DNA of 37,200 bases. Origin: an uncultured Eubacterium sp. Its GTDB lineage: Bacteria; Bacillota; Clostridia; Lachnospirales; Lachnospiraceae. The stretch is taken from positions 1 to 37,200 of the forward strand of contig CAMEVC010000025.1 of assembly GCA_945939115.1 (NCBI GenBank). The letters are read 5' to 3'. A program made the position numbers and the translations under genes. The notes under the pieces were generated by a model. That model did not search any database. It saw nothing but the letters and a program-made list of their open reading frames with translations, and had not been told where the DNA came from. Shown piece after piece: positions 16,058 through 24,384 of the stretch; positions within the stretch are counted from its first letter, which is position 1, and each line of letters opens with the position of its first letter.

Positions 16058-17311
16058 CTAGTTATTTTTCTTATATTCTTCATCAAGCATTCTATCAATA
16101 AATATGCCATATCCGCAAGTAGAATCATCAACAAACACGTGAGTGACAGCTCCCACAATTCTTCCATTCTGAATTATAGGGCTCCCGCTCATCCCCTGCA
16201 CTATACCGTTAGTAAGCTTTAACAATTCTGGAGAAACAACCTTGAATGTTATATTTTTTGATTCTCCGTATTTCAAATCAGTAATCTCAATTTCGTAATC
16301 GTGAAACTTACCATTATTATAAAATCTCACACTGGCAGTCCCCTTGCTCACCTCATAAGAACCTCCTGCCCTCATAAGTTCCGGCGAGAAGTCGCTACAT
16401 AGTTTAAATGCGTCTTCCCCATATATACCTTTATTAGTATTATTGTTTATTCTGCCAATTATGTTCTCGTTTTTATAATCAATAGTTCCAAGCAGTTCCC
16501 CCGGTTCGCCATTCTTCCCGGGAACAACAGACAATATTCTTGTCCTATATATTCTTCCCTCACTTATTTCAAGAACATTTCCTGTTTCATTATCAGAAAT
16601 ACCATGCCCCAATGCTGCAAATGTTCCATCTTCGCATACATATGTCACAGTGCCGACCCCCTGTGTATCGTCTTTTACCCACAGTCCAATCTTGTACTCT
16701 CCTGCCACATTCTTAACCGGAGTTATTTCAAAATTCTGTTCTTCGCCGTCTCTTCTCACAAGAAGTTTAATACTCCTGCCCTCTGATTTAGCAACGATAT
16801 CAGACAACTGCTCCTTGGAATCAAGTGATATTTCATCTGCTTTCAGTATATAGTCTCCCTTATTAATCAGGCTCTGGGACGGAGCAATATTCTGTCCATC
16901 GGCAGTACATATTTCCTCAGTATTCACAACATAAATCCCATCACATTTAAGATATATCCCTACCTGAAATCCTCCGGAATAGACATATTTTTCATTTACA
17001 ACCTCGACATCTGTTCTTGCAATAGGCAGCAGTCCGAAAAGTTTATAATCTACATAATACTTTCCGATATCACCAGAGCAGATAGTAACCTTCCTGCTGA
17101 AGTCAATATTTTCAGCAAGGGTATTATAACTGCTGTCATACACAGTTCCAACCACAGGGATATCCATTAAAAAAGCTGCATTATCCTGTGTATAAATATA
17201 CAGCTTGTCCGGTATTTTTTTCTTAACAGCATCCAGAAAAATAAGTCCGGTAACAATTAAACATGTAAGTACTACGCTGACATAAAGCATCCCCTTCTTA
17301 AAAGCTTTCAT
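16058..17311 (-). CDS. spoIVB: SpoIVB peptidase (forespore signalling serine protease)
   Basis: In Bacillus this forespore protease is secreted across the inner forespore membrane and cuts SpoIVFA, which leads to pro-sigma-K activation. Seen here: an N-terminal membrane anchor (about residues 8-28), a PDZ domain (about 110-195) and an S55-type peptidase domain with His in AALGHGISD and Ser in GIVQGMSGSPII. The catalytic Asp position (15 residues before the Ser) reads Ser (VVSPELL). The frame is open to 17329, but ATG 17311 is chosen because GGAGG lies 8 nt upstream; this gives 417 aa. It is separated from recN by a structured repeat and followed by the NSS transporter gene. Confidence 0.92.
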   Translation of the reverse strand: MKAFKKGMLYVSVVLTCLIVTGLIFLDAVKKKIPDKLYIYTQDNAAFLMDIPVVGTVYDSSYNTLAENIDFSRKVTICSGDIGKYYVDYKLFGLLPIARTDVEVVNEKYVYSGGFQVGIYLKCDGIYVVNTEEICTADGQNIAPSQSLINKGDYILKADEISLDSKEQLSDIVAKSEGRSIKLLVRRDGEEQNFEITPVKNVAGEYKIGLWVKDDTQGVGTVTYVCEDGTFAALGHGISDNETGNVLEISEGRIYRTRILSVVPGKNGEPGELLGTIDYKNENIIGRINNNTNKGIYGEDAFKLCSDFSPELMRAGGSYEVSKGTASVRFYNNGKFHDYEIEITDLKYGESKNITFKVVSPELLKLTNGIVQGMSGSPIIQNGRIVGAVTHVFVDDSTCGYGIFIDRMLDEEYKKNN

Positions 17312-17374
17312 ATACTGTTCCTCCATCAATATAATATTAGTATTGACTGAAGAAAAGCTTTTAAAAAAGGGGAT
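17289..17374 (-). other. spoIVB: Long-range inverted repeat joining spoIVB leader and start codons
   Basis: The leader segment at 17352-17374 and the coding start at 17289-17309 are near-perfect inverted copies (about 20 paired bases, two small bulges and one mismatch, with an AAGCTT core). In the mRNA they would form a stem enclosing the ribosome-binding site in a loop of about 42 nt. The pairing is seen directly; a regulatory role is inferred. Confidence 0.55.
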
Positions 17375-17390
17375 TACTGTAAATTAAACT

Positions 17391-17490
17391 CTTTTTTAGA
17401 AATTTGTTACTGAATGAAATGTGCTTTTGTGTTGCTTTACAGTCTGCAACAATATATCAAAGCTCATTCCTAAAATACACATTTCAAAAG
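17391..17490. repeat. Structured inverted-repeat element, short copy (A)
   Basis: A 100-bp imperfect palindrome. The outer arms CTTTT...GAAAT and ATTTC-AAAAG pair across the element, GAATGA pairs with TCATTC further in, and a GTTGC/GCAAC hairpin (17431-17435 with 17446-17450) lies inside. It shares extended similarity with 31171-31346 (for example GTTGCTTTAC-GTCTGCAA and ATATCAAA-CATTC-AAAATA). It begins 10 nt after the recN stop codon, in the recN-spoIVB gap. Confidence 0.7.
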
Positions 17491-17499
17491 TGAAAAAAA

Positions 17500-19182
17500 T
17501 CATATATTTTGATTCTTGATACTACGGGCAGTCTGTTTTAACTCTCTTGCATTACCCAGTACAGCATCTGTTATATCTTTGCCGCCAAGCATACGCGCCA
17601 GTTCCCGAACGCTCTCATCCTCTGATAATTTCCTGATGCTGCTTATAGTTCTGTTATCCTTTGTCGATTTCTCAATCAGAAAATGTTCATCAGACATAGC
17701 TGCAATCTGTGGAAGATGCGTTATACATATAATCTGGTGATCAGATGATAATGCACTCAGCTTTTCAGCTACCATCTGGGCAGTTTTACCGCTTATTCCG
17801 GCATCAATTTCATCAAATATAAGAGTTTTGCTTATATCTGATTCTGACATTACGCTTTTGATTGCAAGCATAATTCTCGAAAGCTCTCCACCGGATGCAA
17901 TTCTTGCAAGTGGCTTCATATCTTCACCTGAGTTAGTTGATATCATAAATCTGACACTGTCAATTCCGCTTGAATCAGGCCCCTTTTCTGTGAAATCCAC
18001 CTTGAAATCCACATCTGAAAAATTAAGTTCACCTAAAGACCTTTTTATATCTTCTGCAAATTCATCTGCTGCTTTAATTCTTAATTCACTAAGCTTTTCT
18101 GCTGATAGCATCAGCTTCTTATATGCCTGTTCAAGCTCTGATTTCCTTCTTATAACAAGTTCATCATAGTTGTTATATTCTTCAAGTTTCTTTTTCTTTT
18201 TCTCAAGACTGTCAAGAATTACCTCAATTGAATTGCCGTACTTCATCTTAAGGGAATTGATAAGATTCAGACGTTCCTCAATCTCCGTAAAACGGCTCTG
18301 GTCAAAAGAAAAAGATTCCATATATCCTGAAATATTGCAATAAACATCTGAAATCAGACTTTCCACATCAGATAAAATATCGCAATTATCCTTAAGGCTT
18401 TCATCGTACTCACTTGCTTTAATCATATTTCTTAAAGCCTGACCTGCCATATCACTTATATTATCATTACCCTCATTTAAAAGCATGACAACCTCGGAAA
18501 GATTATCCGCAATCTTCTGAAAGTTACTCATCCTTCTGTACTCTGATTCAACCAGTTCATCTTCTCCCGGTTTAAGTCTGGCAGATTCCAGCTCGTTAAC
18601 CTCATACTCAAGAAAAGATACTTCTTTCAGTCGCTGTTCATCGTCAACACATATTTCGTCAAATGCTTTTCTGCACCTGGTATATTCCTTATAGTCTTCT
18701 TTGTAAAAGTTAAATATACTGGTTATATAATCCCTGCCATATTCATCGATAACTCCCAGATGGCTGGTCTCATCCATAAGCATCTGATTATCATGCTGAC
18801 CGTGTATATCAATGAGTTCCTGAGCAAGCATCCTTGTCTGTGCCGACGTAAAAGACTGTCCATTGACTTTAATCTGCGACCTGTTAGGCATAATTTTCCT
18901 TGAAATAACAAGTTCGCCATCCTCACATCCATCTACGCCCCGCTCTCTTAATAAATCTATCTTATCTTCAGGTACGGCAAATGTTATCTCAGCAAGACCA
19001 TACTCACATCCGGTTCTGATAAAATCCGGAGATGTCTTGGCTCCCAGTGCTGCATTAATTGAACCAAGAATAATTGACTTACCTGCTCCGGTCTCTCCTG
19101 ACAGAATATTAAGTCCATCCTCAAAATCAATATCCTCTTCTTCAATTAAAGCAAGATTCTTTACGTGTAAATTAATCAGCAT
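17500..19182 (-). CDS. recN: DNA repair protein RecN
   Basis: SMC-like ATPase acting early in double-strand-break repair. Its 560 aa have Walker A GETGAGKS at 29-36, two coiled-coil arms (about 155-360), and the C-terminal signature ASGGELSRIMLAIKSV with Walker B TLIFDEIDAGISG, the normal RecN layout and length. The start MLINLHVKNLALIEEEDIDF is typical. It follows argR by about 20 nt in the same direction, as in many Firmicutes, and is probably the last gene of the nusB-argR run. The structured repeat at 17391-17490 starts right after its stop codon. Confidence 0.96.
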   Translation of the reverse strand: MLINLHVKNLALIEEEDIDFEDGLNILSGETGAGKSIILGSINAALGAKTSPDFIRTGCEYGLAEITFAVPEDKIDLLRERGVDGCEDGELVISRKIMPNRSQIKVNGQSFTSAQTRMLAQELIDIHGQHDNQMLMDETSHLGVIDEYGRDYITSIFNFYKEDYKEYTRCRKAFDEICVDDEQRLKEVSFLEYEVNELESARLKPGEDELVESEYRRMSNFQKIADNLSEVVMLLNEGNDNISDMAGQALRNMIKASEYDESLKDNCDILSDVESLISDVYCNISGYMESFSFDQSRFTEIEERLNLINSLKMKYGNSIEVILDSLEKKKKKLEEYNNYDELVIRRKSELEQAYKKLMLSAEKLSELRIKAADEFAEDIKRSLGELNFSDVDFKVDFTEKGPDSSGIDSVRFMISTNSGEDMKPLARIASGGELSRIMLAIKSVMSESDISKTLIFDEIDAGISGKTAQMVAEKLSALSSDHQIICITHLPQIAAMSDEHFLIEKSTKDNRTISSIRKLSEDESVRELARMLGGKDITDAVLGNARELKQTARSIKNQNI

Positions 19183-19203
19183 ATTCTACCTTTCATCATA
19201 TTA

Positions 19204-19662
19204 CTAATCATTTTTCTTAATAAGTTTCTTAATCTTGTTCATCACTAACAATGTATCATTAACAGTGCGTACTGCACACATAATAGTGTCATCGCCGGCT
19301 ATGGAACCCACAATTTCATTCCATTCAAGTGCATCCAGAGCAGCACACACAGCCATTGCCATACCGGGAGCTGTCTTGATTACAAGAATATTCTGTGCCA
19401 TATCCATAGACACATACGCTTCCTTTAATACTCTTATAAACTTGTCCCCGGATACAGGTTTGTCCTTCATCAGAGTGGCATATCTTGTCCTTTTACCATC
19501 CACTGAAACCTTAGAAAGATTAAGTTCCCGGATATCTCTTGACACTGTTGCCTGAGTCACATTATATCCCTCTTCATTAAGAATCTTGGCAAGCTCTTCC
19601 TGTGTCCCTATATCATATTTGTCAACCAGTTCCAATATCTTTTTATGTCTGTCTGTCTTCAT
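19204..19662 (-). CDS. argR: Arginine repressor ArgR
   Basis: Hexameric regulator of arginine synthesis and breakdown, with arginine as co-effector. The N-terminal winged helix has TQATVSRDIRELNLSKV, which fits the DNA recognition helix; the C-terminal domain has the arginine-binding and oligomerising segment SIAGDDTIMCAVRT. From ATG 19662 the protein is 152 aa, the normal size. This start is preferred to an ATG at 19668 and a TTG at 19674 because GAGG lies 6 nt before it. It follows the NAD kinase stop by about 12 nt. Confidence 0.95.
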   Translation of the reverse strand: MKTDRHKKILELVDKYDIGTQEELAKILNEEGYNVTQATVSRDIRELNLSKVSVDGKRTRYATLMKDKPVSGDKFIRVLKEAYVSMDMAQNILVIKTAPGMAMAVCAALDALEWNEIVGSIAGDDTIMCAVRTVNDTLLVMNKIKKLIKKND

Positions 19663-19674
19663 ATTCATCCTCAA

Positions 19675-20559
19675 CTACATTTTGTTTCTTATTCTCTCAA
19701 GAAAAGAAATTCTGCTGGTCTTAACAAATCTTGATATTCTCTGGGATTTGTTAATAATAATCCTGTCTCCGGTAAAAAGCTCGCAGAAATTCTCCCCATC
19801 AAATGTGGCAACTCTGGCACTATCGCTCTTAATTGAACCTGTTTTTCTCCCCGATGCACTCTTATTATCCTTCATAATAATCATAATCTCATCTTCTGCA
19901 CCAAATATAATGCTTCTCTGGTTAAGTGAATGGGCGCATATTGGGGTTACCATAATAAGTCTGGCTGTGGGCTGAATTATCGGGCCTCCCGCTGAAAGGC
20001 TGTAAGCTGTCGAACCGGTTGCTGTAGACACGATAACACCATCTGCTGAATATGTATTAAGGTATTCACCGTTAACATATATATCAAAGTCAATAATTCT
20101 CAATGCTCCGTTTCTGTTAATAACAACGTCATTGAGTGCCATATCAGAAAATATACGCTCACCATTACGGTAAATAGCCCCATCAAGCATCATTCTGCTG
20201 TCGGTCTCATAATCATCATTCAGCAAACAGGTGGCAGTCTCCTTAAAACGCTCCATATCAGTATCTGTAAGATATCCGAGTGTACCAATATTAACGCCAA
20301 TCAGAGGAATATTCTTGTCTGACAATTCTCTTGAGGCCTGTATAAGCGTGCCATCTCCGCCAAGAACAATGACACATTCAGTATTATCCGGAACAAGACT
20401 CACATCGCTGTAAGACTCATTCTCATCCTTAAAAGCCTCCTCCTGATCTATCTGACAGACGCACTCCGCCCCATTAGAATGTAGATAATCTGCAATCTTG
20501 CGGGTGTGAACTCCATCGGGATCTTTGAATCTGTTAGTAATTATATAAAAATATTTCAT
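19675..20559 (-). CDS. nadK: NAD kinase
   Basis: Phosphorylates NAD to NADP using ATP or polyphosphate; cytosolic. The signature GGDGT (residues 67-71 from the chosen start), the ALNDVVINR segment and the glycine-rich STATGSTAYSLSAGGP motif are all present. The frame is open to 20571, but ATG 20559 is preferred because GAGG is 6 nt upstream; this gives 294 aa, typical for the family. It lies between tlyA and argR in the conserved dxs-tlyA-nadK-argR-recN order. Confidence 0.95.
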   Translation of the reverse strand: MKYFYIITNRFKDPDGVHTRKIADYLHSNGAECVCQIDQEEAFKDENESYSDVSLVPDNTECVIVLGGDGTLIQASRELSDKNIPLIGVNIGTLGYLTDTDMERFKETATCLLNDDYETDSRMMLDGAIYRNGERIFSDMALNDVVINRNGALRIIDFDIYVNGEYLNTYSADGVIVSTATGSTAYSLSAGGPIIQPTARLIMVTPICAHSLNQRSIIFGAEDEIMIIMKDNKSASGRKTGSIKSDSARVATFDGENFCELFTGDRIIINKSQRISRFVKTSRISFLERIRNKM

Positions 20560-20599
20560 GCCAAACCTCATTTAGTATACGAAAAGAATTAAATATATA

Positions 20600-21403
20600 T
20601 TACAACACCTCGTGTGCTTTTTCAACAACATTTTCGACAATAAAAGGAACTTCCCCTTCTTCCGGTTGTGAAATCTTCTGAAGATGAAGAAGATACTCTA
20701 TATTTCCCTCCGGGCCTTTAACGGGACTGAATTCAAGATTAAGTATCTTAAAGCCTATTGAAGCTGCATATTCAATGACCTTATTAATAACCTCAATATG
20801 GACATCCTTATCTCTCACGACACCATGTTTGCCGACCTTTTCACGTCCAGCCTCAAATTGTGGCTTAATAAGGCATACTATCTGCCCATCATCCGTGAGA
20901 AGATTTCTTACAGGAGTAAGAACCTTTGTAAGAGAGATGAAAGATACATCTATACTTGAGAACTGAATTCTGTCCGGAACATCATCAGGGGTAACATAGC
21001 GTATATTTGTCTTTTCCATACAGACAACACGTTCATCGTTTCTCAATTTCCAGTCAAGCTGTCCATGGCCTACATCCACTGCATATACTTTCACTGCACC
21101 ATTCTGCAGCATACAGTCTGTGAAACCGCCGGTGGAAGAACCAACATCCATACATATCTTCCCATCAAGTGTTACATCAAAATTCTGCATAGCTTTCTCC
21201 AGCTTCAAACCTCCGCGGCTTACATATTTAAGAGTTGTCCCGCGAACCTCAATAACAGCCGTATCCGGAAATGACTGTCCGGCTTTATCTTCCTTCTGCC
21301 CGTCAACATATACATTACCTGACATTATTATAGCTTTGGCCTTTTCTCTTGATGTTGCAAGACCTTTATTTACCAATAAAACATCTAATCTTTCTTTACT
21401 CAT
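20600..21403 (-). CDS. tlyA: TlyA-family rRNA 2'-O-methyltransferase
   Basis: A 267-aa protein with an N-terminal S4 RNA-binding domain (about residues 3-60, RLDVLLVNKGLATSREKAKA) and an FtsJ/RrmJ-type methyltransferase domain whose SAM loop DVGSSTGGF is at 86-94; CLIKPQFEAG is a further conserved motif. TlyA enzymes 2'-O-methylate cytidines in rRNA; the old name hemolysin is historical. Its start codon overlaps the end of dxs by 8 nt, with AAGGA inside dxs as ribosome-binding site, so the pair is translationally coupled. The precise target base is not shown by the sequence. Confidence 0.93.
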   Translation of the reverse strand: MSKERLDVLLVNKGLATSREKAKAIIMSGNVYVDGQKEDKAGQSFPDTAVIEVRGTTLKYVSRGGLKLEKAMQNFDVTLDGKICMDVGSSTGGFTDCMLQNGAVKVYAVDVGHGQLDWKLRNDERVVCMEKTNIRYVTPDDVPDRIQFSSIDVSFISLTKVLTPVRNLLTDDGQIVCLIKPQFEAGREKVGKHGVVRDKDVHIEVINKVIEYAASIGFKILNLEFSPVKGPEGNIEYLLHLQKISQPEEGEVPFIVENVVEKAHEVL

Positions 21404-23285
21404 TATCCTTTTCCTTATTCAAAACATTTGCCCATCTGTTAAGTACCTTCTGAACTACAGAATCCCTGTCAACGCCAGATTCCTGACGAAGTATATCCAC
21501 ATTGCCATGCTCCACATAATCATCCGGCAGTGCAATATTTAGAACGTCAACATCTAAACCGCTGTCAATTACATACTGGCATACTGTTTCACCAAATCCT
21601 CCGGAAAGAACATTCTCTTCCATTGTTACAATAAGCCTATGACTTTCAGAAAGTCTTTTTATCATGTCAATATCAACAGGCTTAACAAAACGCTCATTTA
21701 CCACGGTAATTTTGTATCCTTTTTCCTTCAGCTTATCACGGACTTCCAATGCCGTAACCATCATATTGCCAACTGCCATAAGTGCAATGTCAGACTCTTC
21801 TATTATCATCTCGGCTCTTCCGTACCGTATTGGTTCATTGTAATCTTCAAGTCCATCAAAAGCCTGTCCCCTCGGATATCTTACAGCAACCGGAGAATTA
21901 AAATTAAGCAGTGCAAATTCCAGCATCTGTGCTAATTCCCTGCCATTCTTAGGTGCCATAACTGTCATATTAGGAATAGAAGTAAGGAATGACAGGTCGA
22001 ATATGCCCTGATGTGTCTCACCATCACTTCCTACAAGTCCGGCTCTGTCAATAGCAAAAACTACATGCAGATGCTGGATACACACATCATGAAGAATCTG
22101 GTCATATGCTCTCTGTAAAAATGAGGAATAGACCGCAAACACAGGTTTCAACCCACCGGCAGCCATTCCTGCTGAAAATGTAACGGCGTGTTCCTCTGCA
22201 ATTCCAACGTCAAAGAATCTGTCCGGAAACCATTTAGAAAACTTATGAAGCCCTGTACCGTCAGGCATTGCCGCAGTAACGGCCACAATAGACTTATCTC
22301 TCTTTGCCAGCCTGCATATAGTGTCAGAAAAAACATCTGAATAAGTTGGCTTGTCTGAAACATTCAATTCATTACCCGTTGCTATATCAAAAGGGCCAAT
22401 TCCATGAAACTTGGCAGGATTTCTCTCAGCTGGTTTATAGCCATGTCCCTTGTGGGTTACAACATGAACAATAACCGCGCCATTAATACGTTTTGCAACA
22501 TGAAATACCTTGATAAGCTTCTCTATGTCATGCCCATTGACAGGTCCGAGATAGGAAATACCCATACTCTCAAACATCTGTCCAGGCAGAATTATCTGTT
22601 TAAGATTACTCTTTGTCTTCTTGATTTTTTCGACAATATGGTCGCCGCCCGGCAGTTTATAAAGTGTGTTTGCCACATTTTCTTTTAAATCATAGTAAGA
22701 ATCAGAAGACCTGATATCACTTAACATATGTGGAACACCGCCGACATTCTTGGCAATAGACATAGTATTATCATTTAGTACGATAATAAAATTAGTCTTA
22801 ATCTGTGAGGCATTATTGAGCGCTTCATATGCCATTCCGCCTGTAAGGGCTCCGTCTCCGATAACTGAAATAACATTGTAATGTTCATTCTTTAGGTCTC
22901 TTGCTTTGACAAGTCCAAGTCCTGCTGAAATCGATGTAGAACTGTGTCCTGTATCAAATGCATCGAAATCACTCTCATTTCTCTTAGGGAATCCGCTCAT
23001 TCCTCCGAATTTACGAAGCTGGTCAAACTGATTCTTACGTCCGGTAAGAATCTTATGAGTATATGACTGATGTCCCACATCCCATATGAGCTTATCCTGA
23101 GGTAAATTAAATGCCAGATGAAGAGCCATAGTAAGCTCAACAACACCAAGATTAGATGCTAAATGTCCTCCGGTCCTGCTTATCTTTTCCAATAAAAATT
23201 GACGAATTTCATCCGCAAGCTGATTATATTCAATTGGAGATAATTGTTTTATATCATTTGGTTTATTTATCTTTTCAAGAATCAT
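21396..23285 (-). CDS. dxs: 1-deoxy-D-xylulose-5-phosphate synthase
   Basis: Thiamine-diphosphate enzyme that condenses pyruvate with glyceraldehyde 3-phosphate, the first step of the MEP isoprenoid pathway. Its 629 aa include the ThDP motif starting VIGDGALTGGMAYEALNNAS (GDG at 143-145), GHSSTSISAGLGLV, the transketolase-like IAEEHAVTFSAGMA and DRAGLVGSDGETHQG. The length is standard. It lies directly after the prenyl-diphosphate synthase gene, so two steps of isoprenoid synthesis share a transcript. ATG 23285 is preceded by AGGTG. Confidence 0.97.
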   Translation of the reverse strand: MILEKINKPNDIKQLSPIEYNQLADEIRQFLLEKISRTGGHLASNLGVVELTMALHLAFNLPQDKLIWDVGHQSYTHKILTGRKNQFDQLRKFGGMSGFPKRNESDFDAFDTGHSSTSISAGLGLVKARDLKNEHYNVISVIGDGALTGGMAYEALNNASQIKTNFIIVLNDNTMSIAKNVGGVPHMLSDIRSSDSYYDLKENVANTLYKLPGGDHIVEKIKKTKSNLKQIILPGQMFESMGISYLGPVNGHDIEKLIKVFHVAKRINGAVIVHVVTHKGHGYKPAERNPAKFHGIGPFDIATGNELNVSDKPTYSDVFSDTICRLAKRDKSIVAVTAAMPDGTGLHKFSKWFPDRFFDVGIAEEHAVTFSAGMAAGGLKPVFAVYSSFLQRAYDQILHDVCIQHLHVVFAIDRAGLVGSDGETHQGIFDLSFLTSIPNMTVMAPKNGRELAQMLEFALLNFNSPVAVRYPRGQAFDGLEDYNEPIRYGRAEMIIEESDIALMAVGNMMVTALEVRDKLKEKGYKITVVNERFVKPVDIDMIKRLSESHRLIVTMEENVLSGGFGETVCQYVIDSGLDVDVLNIALPDDYVEHGNVDILRQESGVDRDSVVQKVLNRWANVLNKEKDNE

Positions 23286-23297
23286 AATACACCTGCT

Positions 23298-24191
23298 TTA
23301 TTTGTTTCGATTAATGAGGTTGCAAACAAGTTCCTCAAGGAATTCATTGTTTCCAATACTCTTAATTATATTGACGGCCTCATTTGACATACTCTCAACA
23401 TCCATCTCAGACTTTTCCAATCCATATAATGTAACATAGGTCGTCTTGTTGTTCTTCTCATCAGAAAACACCGGTTTGCCAAGTTCTTCTAAAGAACCGG
23501 TTACATCAAGGATATCATCCCTTATCTGGAAAGCAAATCCTATCAGAGCAGCTGCCTTCTCCAGTTTTGAAGCTGTCTCATCATCACATCCGGCAAGATA
23601 TCCACCCGCAAGAAAGGCTGCTTCAATTAATGCGCCGGTCTTTAATCTGAAAATAAAATCAAGCTGTTCTTCTGTCAATGGTTTTCCTGTAAGTTCTACA
23701 TCGACAGCCTGTCCTCCAACCATTCCGTAAATTCCGGCCTTTCTTGCAATAATCTCCATCGCTTTGGCCTTCTTATCAATCTCACCCTCTCCTTCAATAA
23801 GAGCCTTCGCCATAATCTCATAGGCATGGTTAAGAAGTCCGTCCCCTGCTAATATACCAAAATCCTCTCCAAAAACCTTATGTGTTGTAAGTCTGCCTCT
23901 TCTGTAATCATCATTATCCATTGCAGGAAGATCATCATGAACTAATGAATATGAGTGAATAAATTCAAGAGCTGCCATAAAAGGATACACCTCAAGAAAG
24001 TTATTGCCACCACAAAGCTTATAAACTTCCAGCATAAGCATAGGACGAATTCTCTTCCCCCCTGCATTGACACTATAATTCATTGCTTCCATAATCTTCT
24101 TATCAATCCCTGTCTCATCCGGAAGAAATTTCTCAATTATATCATTGATAAACCCCACTTCCTGTTCAAGTTCTGTCTTAAAATTATTCAT
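23298..24191 (-). CDS. ispA: Farnesyl/geranylgeranyl diphosphate synthase
   Basis: Adds isopentenyl diphosphate units to allylic diphosphates. Both aspartate-rich motifs are present: LVHDDLPAMDNDDYRRGR (first, near residues 84-101) and QIRDDILD (second). The GGKRIRPML substrate-binding motif precedes them. ATG 24191 gives 297 aa; it overlaps the xseB stop by 8 nt and has GGAG 9 nt upstream. An ATG at 24206 and GTG codons at 24209 and 24212 are less likely alternatives. The product chain length (C15 or C20) cannot be read safely from the sequence. Confidence 0.93.
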   Translation of the reverse strand: MNNFKTELEQEVGFINDIIEKFLPDETGIDKKIMEAMNYSVNAGGKRIRPMLMLEVYKLCGGNNFLEVYPFMAALEFIHSYSLVHDDLPAMDNDDYRRGRLTTHKVFGEDFGILAGDGLLNHAYEIMAKALIEGEGEIDKKAKAMEIIARKAGIYGMVGGQAVDVELTGKPLTEEQLDFIFRLKTGALIEAAFLAGGYLAGCDDETASKLEKAAALIGFAFQIRDDILDVTGSLEELGKPVFSDEKNNKTTYVTLYGLEKSEMDVESMSNEAVNIIKSIGNNEFLEELVCNLINRNK

Positions 24192-24384
24192 CTTCCTGTT
24201 CTCCATCACCACTTAAAACTATTATCTGTTTCTCAACCTTATCAAGCTGTGTGTTACAACTCTCGATAAGCTTCATTCCCTCCTGGTACATTTTAAAGGA
24301 CTGGTCAAGAGTAGTATCACTCTTTTCCATCTGTTCAATAATCTGTTCAAGTCTTTCAAAAGATTGTTCTAATGTTTTTGCCAT
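24184..24384 (-). CDS. xseB: Exodeoxyribonuclease VII small subunit
   Basis: A 66-aa helical protein, FERLEQIIEQMEKSDTTLDQ-SFKMYQEGMKLIESC, the standard XseB pattern and length. Several small subunits bind one large subunit and are needed for single-strand exonuclease activity. It overlaps xseA by 16 nt upstream and ispA by 8 nt downstream, and GGAG precedes the ATG. Confidence 0.95.
   Translation of the reverse strand: MAKTLEQSFERLEQIIEQMEKSDTTLDQSFKMYQEGMKLIESCNTQLDKVEKQIIVLSGDGEQEDE

Noticed and set aside
20631-22632. Extra Spo0A-box-like TTCGACA sites near 20631 and 22629
   Set aside because: They lie inside tlyA and dxs coding sequence, away from any promoter, and a 7-bp motif is expected by chance.
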